NCBI GenBank assembly: GCA_011372345.1
Contig: DRTC01000486.1
Coordinates: 1-10,227, forward strand
DNA: 10,227 bases
From: Candidatus Cloacimonadota bacterium
GTDB lineage: Bacteria > Cloacimonadota > Cloacimonadia > Cloacimonadales > TCS61
Direction: 5' to 3'
Every line of letters starts with the position of its first letter. Within the stretch, counting starts at the first letter, position 1. The translations under genes were made by a program, and so were the position numbers. Below the pieces are notes generated by a model, which worked only from the letters and a program-made list of their open reading frames with translations, was not told where the DNA came from and did not search any database. Below are positions 5,862 to 10,227 of this stretch, piece by piece.

Positions 5862-6397
5862 GTGCCAAGCAAAGCTGATGTAATCAAGTTGGACAATCCA
5901 ACCCGGATAAAGGCTAACCACCAGTCTGGAACAGAAACACGCATAAAGTGAGGTAACGAGCTATTATGAAGCCGTGTGAAAGGCAGTTTACCAGCCGTAA
6001 CGCAAGTGAAGGTGTTGAGCTCCGAAATAATTCGATATTGTATTGGGCTAAGGGTTTCATTTCCTGGAAGCCAGTATTGATATATGCGAAAACAGATAGG
6101 TGTTTTTCACGATTTAGCACACCCATAATGAGGGAAAGTAAAGGTGAGTATATATCGACGTACCGGAGTCTGAGTCCACAGCGGGTAAACGAAAATGATT
6201 ATATCGGAACTTGGGAGAGCCATATTGTTCCGTTTAGAAGCTGCAAACAAGCCGAACAAAGGCAAGGATGCAGTATGTCGGTATGGTCTTCGGACTGACT
6301 TATAGTAGAGGAGTAAATGGGGTAATGCCTATTGAGTTCATCATCAAGAACACTCGAAGAGGTCAGCAATTTAATGTAAAGAGACAGGAGTAAATTA
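5862..6397 (+). ncRNA. Group II intron RNA domains I-III (ribozyme 5' part)
   Basis: This 536-base stretch between the GTGCC intron start and the maturase ATG is structural RNA rather than coding. It contains the proposed EBS2 (6034-6039) and EBS1 (6055-6060). The 110-codon open frame at 5966-6298 has no protein-like features and is explained by the RNA. The maturase Shine-Dalgarno (AGGAG, 6386-6390) is at its end. Confidence 0.75.
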
Positions 6398-7735
6398 ATG
6401 TCATACTCAGAGGTGAAAGGCACTTGGTTTAAGTTGTCTCTTATATCAGAGCGTGCAGCGAGAGAACCGGAACTTCAGTTTACAAGTTTAGCACATCTAT
6501 TAAATGTGAGTTTTCTCAACGATTGTTATAGTCGCCTTAACAGGAATAAGGCAGTAGGAATTGATAATGTTAGTTGGGCAAAATACGGTGAAAATTTGGA
6601 AGCGAATTTAGATAAACTTGTAGGTAAGATGAAGAGCAAAAAATATAACCCGATACCTGCAAAACGAGTCTATATTCCCAAGAATGAAACCGAGAACCGT
6701 CCGTTAGGCATCTCGGCTATCGAAAATAAGATAGTTGAGACAGGAATCAAACATATTTTAGAAAGCATCTACGAAGAGGATTTCTATGATTTTTCTTATG
6801 GATTTAGACCGCAAAGAAATTGCCATCAGGCACTTTCAAAGGTTGACAGTTTAATAATGAATAATTGTGTAAACCATATTGTAGAGGCAGACATCAAGGG
6901 TTTCTTTGACAATGTACCCCATTTAGAGTTGATGAAGTTTCTGCAAATACGGATAAAAGATTCCTCTCTATTGCATTTAATAGAGAAGTTTCTAAAAGCA
7001 GGCTATATTGATGATAATTTGCTGGTTACATCCGAGAGAGGAACACCGCAGGGTAGTATCTTAAGCCCGATACTTGCGAACATTTACCTTCATAATGTAT
7101 TAGACGATTGGTTTGAAAAAGTAGTAAAACCACACATCAACGGTTTTTGCGATATAGTCAGATATGCCGATGATTTTATTTTTGTAGTGCAATCCGCAAC
7201 TGAATCAAAGCGAGTAGAGAAAGCACTCAAGAACAGATTTAATAAATACGGTTTGGAAATACATCTTGATAAGAGTCGGACAATAAGTTTCGGCAGATAT
7301 GAGCAGGAAAATGCCAAGAGACAAAAGCGTCGTCCAAATACTTTTGATTTTCTCGGTTTTACGCACTTCTGCGATACAACAAGAACCGGCACTTTTAAGG
7401 TAGGACGAAAAACAAGTCGCAAGAAATTCAAATCCAAAATGAAGGCGATGAATATCTGGTTAAAATCTATCAGAAATGTTCAGATGTTGAAGGATTGGTG
7501 GAAGATTCTTCAATCCAAGATTCGAGGTCATTTCCAATATTACGGTATAAGCGGAAACTATGTGTCAATTTCCAAATACTATGAATTGACAGTGAGATTA
7601 ACAAAAAAATGGATAAACCGCCGTAGTCAGAAGCAGAGTATGAACTGGAAACAATTCAATCAATATCTTGAGAAATACCCTCTCCCCAAACCAAAAATTA
7701 TGTTTAATCTTTACGCATTATCACACTCAATGTGA
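6398..7735 (+). CDS. ltrA: Group II intron reverse transcriptase/maturase, endonuclease-minus
   Basis: A 445-residue intron-encoded protein that stabilises the intron for splicing and copies it into DNA at a new site. Visible motifs are RPLGI (101-105), SYGFRPQRNCHQAL (about 133-146), ADIKGFFD with catalytic Asp165, RGTPQGS (214-220), and YADD (256-259) with catalytic Asp258/259. FDFLGF (317-321) and the thumb/maturase X region from about 340 with RGHFQYYGISGN (376-387) complete the usual order. The chain ends soon after the X/DNA-binding region, with no HNH zinc-type endonuclease domain, so mobility would rely on primers such as nascent strands at replication forks, as known for endonuclease-minus introns. 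All catalytic residues are present and the frame is intact. AGGAG lies 7 bases before the ATG. The symbol ltrA denotes the family, not orthology to the Lactococcus gene. Confidence 0.93.
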   Translation: MSYSEVKGTWFKLSLISERAAREPELQFTSLAHLLNVSFLNDCYSRLNRNKAVGIDNVSWAKYGENLEANLDKLVGKMKSKKYNPIPAKRVYIPKNETENRPLGISAIENKIVETGIKHILESIYEEDFYDFSYGFRPQRNCHQALSKVDSLIMNNCVNHIVEADIKGFFDNVPHLELMKFLQIRIKDSSLLHLIEKFLKAGYIDDNLLVTSERGTPQGSILSPILANIYLHNVLDDWFEKVVKPHINGFCDIVRYADDFIFVVQSATESKRVEKALKNRFNKYGLEIHLDKSRTISFGRYEQENAKRQKRRPNTFDFLGFTHFCDTTRTGTFKVGRKTSRKKFKSKMKAMNIWLKSIRNVQMLKDWWKILQSKIRGHFQYYGISGNYVSISKYYELTVRLTKKWINRRSQKQSMNWKQFNQYLEKYPLPKPKIMFNLYALSHSM

Positions 7736-7746
7736 ATTAAATTGAA

Positions 7747-7779
7747 GAGCCGGATGTGGGAAATCTACAAGTCCGGTTC
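7747..7779 (+). ncRNA. Group II intron domain V (catalytic hairpin)
   Basis: A 33-nt hairpin. GAGCCGGAT pairs over nine positions with GTCCGGTTC (two G-U), with a two-base AA bulge, a shorter upper helix and a GAAA-containing loop. The AGC catalytic triad is at 7748-7750. This matches the conserved domain V plan of roughly 34 nt. Confidence 0.88.
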
Positions 7780-7782
7780 TGT

Positions 7783-7804
7783 GAGGGGTGTTGAAATTCC
7801 TCAC
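7783..7804 (+). ncRNA. Group II intron domain VI and 3' splice site
   Basis: Three bases (TGT) after domain V, GAGG at 7783-7786 pairs with CCTC at 7799-7802, followed by the terminal AC (7803-7804). Adenosine 7796 is the best branch-point candidate. The domain is short, and the pairing can be drawn to include the AC, so the exact end is less sure than the 5' boundary. Confidence 0.6.
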
Positions 7805-7816
7805 TTTAAAATTAAA

Positions 7817-7821
7817 GGAGG
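7817..7821 (+). promoter_or_regulatory. Strong ribosome binding site of the beta-helix gene
   Basis: GGAGG within AAAGGAGG ends 9 bases before ATG 7831. Part of it is embedded in an inverted repeat CTTTAA-AA-TTAAAG (7804-7817) that starts at the last base of the intron. The site fixes the start of the beta-helix gene. Confidence 0.7.
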
Positions 7822-7830
7822 AAATATATT

Positions 7831-10146
7831 ATGCCTACTCGACAAAAGATATTTGTTTTAGTCGGAGTTGTTGTTTTGATCATGGTTTGTAATGCACAAA
7901 CCTATGTGGGCGGGGAGTTAATAAACAATACTACTTGGGAAAGTTCGGGTAATCCATATTATGTTACTGATGACATAATTGTAAATGAGGATGTTACTTT
8001 AACTATCGAAAACGGAGTAAATTTATTCTTTTATCAAGATAAATCAATAATATTTTATGGGATTTTAATTGCTAATGGAAGCCAAGAATCAAATATTTTT
8101 TTTAATGAATACATTTTAGATAATAAGTGGGGAGGTATTCACTTTTTTAACAATCACTCCGTTATTAATTCTAATTTATTCTATTGTGATATAGCAAATT
8201 CCATAAATGGTGGTGTTAATATATCAGATTGCTCTAATATTACTATTGGAAATTGTAATATACATCATAACAAAAGTTTTGAAGGAGCAGGAATCAATTT
8301 AAAAGAAGAAAGTAATGATATCACAATAGAAAATAACATCATTCAGTTTAATGAAGGAAACATGGACGAAGATGAAATGATAGGTGGTAGTGGAATAAAA
8401 TGCGAAAATTGTGAAGACATTTTAATAACAAGTAATTTATTCACTGATAATATTTCAGTGGAATCTGGTGGAGGTTTGTATAGTAATTCAAGTAGTAATA
8501 TCATAATTACAAATAATGAGTTCCAAAATAATCAATCTAATTCAGGAGGTGCTATTTCTATAATTATTGGATTTGATAATATTATTGATAATAATATTAT
8601 CAATAATAATAGAACATTTGAACATGGTTCAGGTGGAGGGATTTACATCAAAACAGCTTGTGATATAGTAAACAATAGGATTTTTAATAATCAAGCTATT
8701 GAAGGTGGTGGTGGTGGAATTTATGCTACTGACTTTGAAACAGATAAATTATTTGAAAATAATGAAATCTATGATAATATAGCAAATTATGCTGGGGGAA
8801 TGCTTCTCCATTCATGTGAAACTATTTTTCCAACATTAAGAGATTGTGATATCTATGGTAATGTTGCTGAAGATGGTAATGGGGGTGGAATTTTTATTAC
8901 TCTCTCATATTCTGTTTTTGAAAGCTGCGAAATTTATAATAATCAAGCATTAGCAAATGATATTGGAGAAGGTTATGGAGGAGGGATTCATGCTGTAACA
9001 TCTAGAATAAAATTATATGACACTCTTATTTTCGGCAATTCCGCTGTCAACGGAGGAGGAATATATTTATATGATTCCGCTTGGATAGATCCGGTTTGTC
9101 ATTTCCACAATTGTACAATTACCAGGAATCATAGTGATGTTTATGGTGGCGGCTTTTTCATCGATGACTTTTCAAATGCTTCCTTTATTAATACAATTTT
9201 ATGGAATAATACAACTGGTTCACATATAGGTAACCAGGGATATATTGAACAAGATCCTTATTTATACCATAATACAATAGTAAAATATTGTGATTATAAT
9301 TCAGGAGAAATTTATTGTAGTAATAATCAGTATCAGTATTTGATCCTTGGGAACAATATATATGATAACCCTCTATTTGTGAATCAGACGAATAGTGACT
9401 TCAATCTCCAATGGAATGATCAGTCTATAAGCCCCTGCATAGATTCCGGAGATCCGTCTATGGAAGAGGATGAAGATGGAACACCTCCTGATATGGGTTG
9501 TTATCCTTCCAGGATAGAACACGATTACCTTCTCACAACAGCAGAAGTAAACCGATTCCGTTATCGCTCTTTTCCGATTATTGATAGAACAATAGTAACC
9601 GGAGGAATAACAACTACATATATATGTGCACCTGTTGAAGAACAAACAGATTATTTCAAGATTTTTGATCAATGGGGAAATGAAAAAGTATGGAATGAAG
9701 GTTTTTGGAATGAAGGTTATTTGAATGAACTTATTTCTGAAATAGGTTATAAAATTAAAACAATTAGTAATGATGTTAGTATTCCGACATCAGGAATAAC
9801 CTTACCGGAGGATACTGTAGTTGATTTGGAAGCAGGTGAGAATTGGATAGGATATTTTCCCAAGCAATCAAGTGCTATTCATGATGCTTTAGCAGGTATC
9901 TGGGATAAACTGCTTTCTGTGTACAGCGAAGATTGGGCATGGAAAAATGACGGAACATATCCGAGTGAAAGATGCCAGATGAGCTATGGAAAAATGTATA
10001 TTATCAATGTTTCTGAGGCATGTAGTTTTGTCTATAATCCAGATCCAGGAGGAACTGGAGGAGAAAGAGAAATGACAGAAGGATTTTATTATGTGGAAAC
10101 TCACGAATATACTCCGATCAATATCTTGAGTTTGGAAGATCCTTAG
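7831..10146 (+). CDS. Secreted right-handed beta-helix (Pmp-like) protein, interrupted by in-frame TAG
   Basis: 771 residues up to a TAG. Residues 1-22 form a Sec signal ending CNA before Gln23. From about 50 to 520 the protein is made of short Asn-rich coils with repeated GGGI/GGGL/GGAI turns (about 213, 239, 268, 295, 322, 352, 383, 408, 440), preceded by FxxN or IxxN steps. This is the parallel right-handed beta-helix plan seen in pectate-lyase-like and chlamydial Pmp-type surface proteins. SPCIDSGDPS and PPDMGCYP (about 534-559) close the helix in the usual way. Residues from about 565 to 771 form a separate C-terminal module (ENWIGYFP, YSEDWAWK, EYTPINI) like those I recall from Cloacimonadota secreted proteins; that link is from memory. 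The role is probably cell-surface adhesion or glycan binding; no catalytic residues are evident. The same frame stays open after the TAG, so the true protein is probably longer. A group II intron lies immediately upstream. Confidence 0.82.
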   Translation: MPTRQKIFVLVGVVVLIMVCNAQTYVGGELINNTTWESSGNPYYVTDDIIVNEDVTLTIENGVNLFFYQDKSIIFYGILIANGSQESNIFFNEYILDNKWGGIHFFNNHSVINSNLFYCDIANSINGGVNISDCSNITIGNCNIHHNKSFEGAGINLKEESNDITIENNIIQFNEGNMDEDEMIGGSGIKCENCEDILITSNLFTDNISVESGGGLYSNSSSNIIITNNEFQNNQSNSGGAISIIIGFDNIIDNNIINNNRTFEHGSGGGIYIKTACDIVNNRIFNNQAIEGGGGGIYATDFETDKLFENNEIYDNIANYAGGMLLHSCETIFPTLRDCDIYGNVAEDGNGGGIFITLSYSVFESCEIYNNQALANDIGEGYGGGIHAVTSRIKLYDTLIFGNSAVNGGGIYLYDSAWIDPVCHFHNCTITRNHSDVYGGGFFIDDFSNASFINTILWNNTTGSHIGNQGYIEQDPYLYHNTIVKYCDYNSGEIYCSNNQYQYLILGNNIYDNPLFVNQTNSDFNLQWNDQSISPCIDSGDPSMEEDEDGTPPDMGCYPSRIEHDYLLTTAEVNRFRYRSFPIIDRTIVTGGITTTYICAPVEEQTDYFKIFDQWGNEKVWNEGFWNEGYLNELISEIGYKIKTISNDVSIPTSGITLPEDTVVDLEAGENWIGYFPKQSSAIHDALAGIWDKLLSVYSEDWAWKNDGTYPSERCQMSYGKMYIINVSEACSFVYNPDPGGTGGEREMTEGFYYVETHEYTPINILSLEDP
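9691..9729 (+). repeat. 15-bp tandem repeat inside the beta-helix protein gene
   Basis: TGGAATGAAGGTTTT, then TGGAATGAAGGTTAT, then a diverged TTGAATGAA follow each other in frame and encode WNEGF-WNEGY-LNE (about 621-633). The number of copies keeps the reading frame intact. Confidence 0.7.
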
Positions 10147-10227
10147 GTTATGGAAGTAGGTGTTTTATTGGATGGAGAATGTATCGGTGCTACCAAAGTA
10201 GAAGAATTTCCGCTTCAGATCCTTGCC
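10147..10227 (+). pseudogene. In-frame continuation of the beta-helix protein after TAG, cut by the window end
   Basis: The 27 codons after the TAG at 10144-10146 are open in the same frame. They read as protein (EVGVLLDGECIGATKVEE, then FPLQILA), with a beta-strand, turn, beta-strand pattern. This matches the kind of segment that I recall following EYTPI in related secreted proteins, where a line ending in VDGE.xGA continues the fold. It therefore looks like the severed remainder of the upstream gene rather than spacer. A separate start at ATG 10150 would give a protein without signal peptide or Shine-Dalgarno. Whether the TAG is a mutation, a sequence error or is read through cannot be decided here. 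Confidence 0.6.

Larger units (their letters stand above)
5862..7804 (+). mobile_element. Group II intron with reverse transcriptase ORF, apparently full length
   Basis: A retroelement of about 1.94 kb. The 5' end is GTGCC, a group II-type start. Exon-binding site 1 is proposed as TTTCAT (6055-6060), pairing with ATGAGA at 5856-5861, and exon-binding site 2 as GATATT (6034-6039), pairing with AATGTT at 5850-5855. Each gives six pairs including G-U. Both sites lie close together, as expected for a domain I loop. The 5' RNA region (5862-6397) holds no protein gene. The reverse transcriptase occupies the domain IV position, and domains V and VI follow at 7747-7804. The 3' end is set at AC 7803-7804, because domain VI's basal helix closes just before it and an adenosine at 7796 sits eight bases upstream. 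An alternative end at 7812 (AT) cannot be excluded. The element is likely mobile or recently so, since RNA parts and ORF both look intact. Confidence 0.88.

Noticed and set aside
5966..6298. A 110-codon open frame just upstream of the reverse transcriptase
   Set aside because: It lies inside the group II intron RNA region, overlaps the proposed exon-binding sites, and its translation has no protein-like pattern.
6398..7735. A DGR, retron or defence-type reverse transcriptase
   Set aside because: The maturase X region, the domain V/VI hairpins right after the ORF and EBS/IBS pairing identify an ordinary group II intron.

Overview
The window is AT-rich and every convincing gene is on the + strand. 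The style is that of an anaerobic, Gram-negative, FCB-group-like bacterium: lipobox signal peptides, a predicted outer-membrane beta-barrel, FN3-repeat and Pmp-like beta-helix secreted proteins, weak Shine-Dalgarno sites and repeat-rich intergenic DNA. The last secreted protein resembles proteins I associate with Cloacimonadota and related candidate phyla. That placement is an inference and was not tested by a search.

Left part (109-5716). Three consecutive genes encode exported proteins carrying paired [4Fe-4S] ferredoxin motifs: an 828-residue lipoprotein with ferredoxin pairs at both ends of six FN3 domains, an 80-residue secreted ferredoxin, and an 82-residue ferredoxin lipoprotein whose start overlaps the stop of the gene before it. 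They are followed by a 399-residue predicted outer-membrane beta-barrel and a 331-residue CcdA/DsbD-like membrane protein with the two expected cysteines. Together this looks like an uncharacterised extracytoplasmic redox module. My working hypothesis is a porin-ferredoxin counterpart of the porin-cytochrome conduits, with the CcdA-like protein supplying thiol reductant or maintaining the cysteines. None of the signal peptides has a twin-arginine motif, so clusters, if present, would have to be built outside the cytoplasm.

Middle part (5862-7804). A complete-looking group II intron contains an intron RNA 5' region, an in-frame reverse transcriptase/maturase without an HNH endonuclease domain, and recognisable domains V and VI. 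Its exon-binding sites can be paired with the 12 bases just upstream, which fixes the 5' boundary. It sits directly after a Shine-Dalgarno plus ATG that leads into no gene. A very similar Shine-Dalgarno plus ATG follows the intron and starts the next gene.

Right part (7831-10227). A secreted right-handed beta-helix protein with many GGGI-type turns is followed by a C-terminal module. An in-frame TAG at 10144-10146 ends the formal ORF, but the same frame continues as convincing protein sequence to the window edge. This implies a nonsense mutation, a sequence error or stop-codon readthrough.

The intergenic regions hold inverted repeats and degenerate interspersed elements: three 19-nt CAC-N13-GTG palindromes, two related TGTCATT...GAAG elements, and CACGAAA and CTTTGCG repeats. 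No tRNA, rRNA or CRISPR array was seen.
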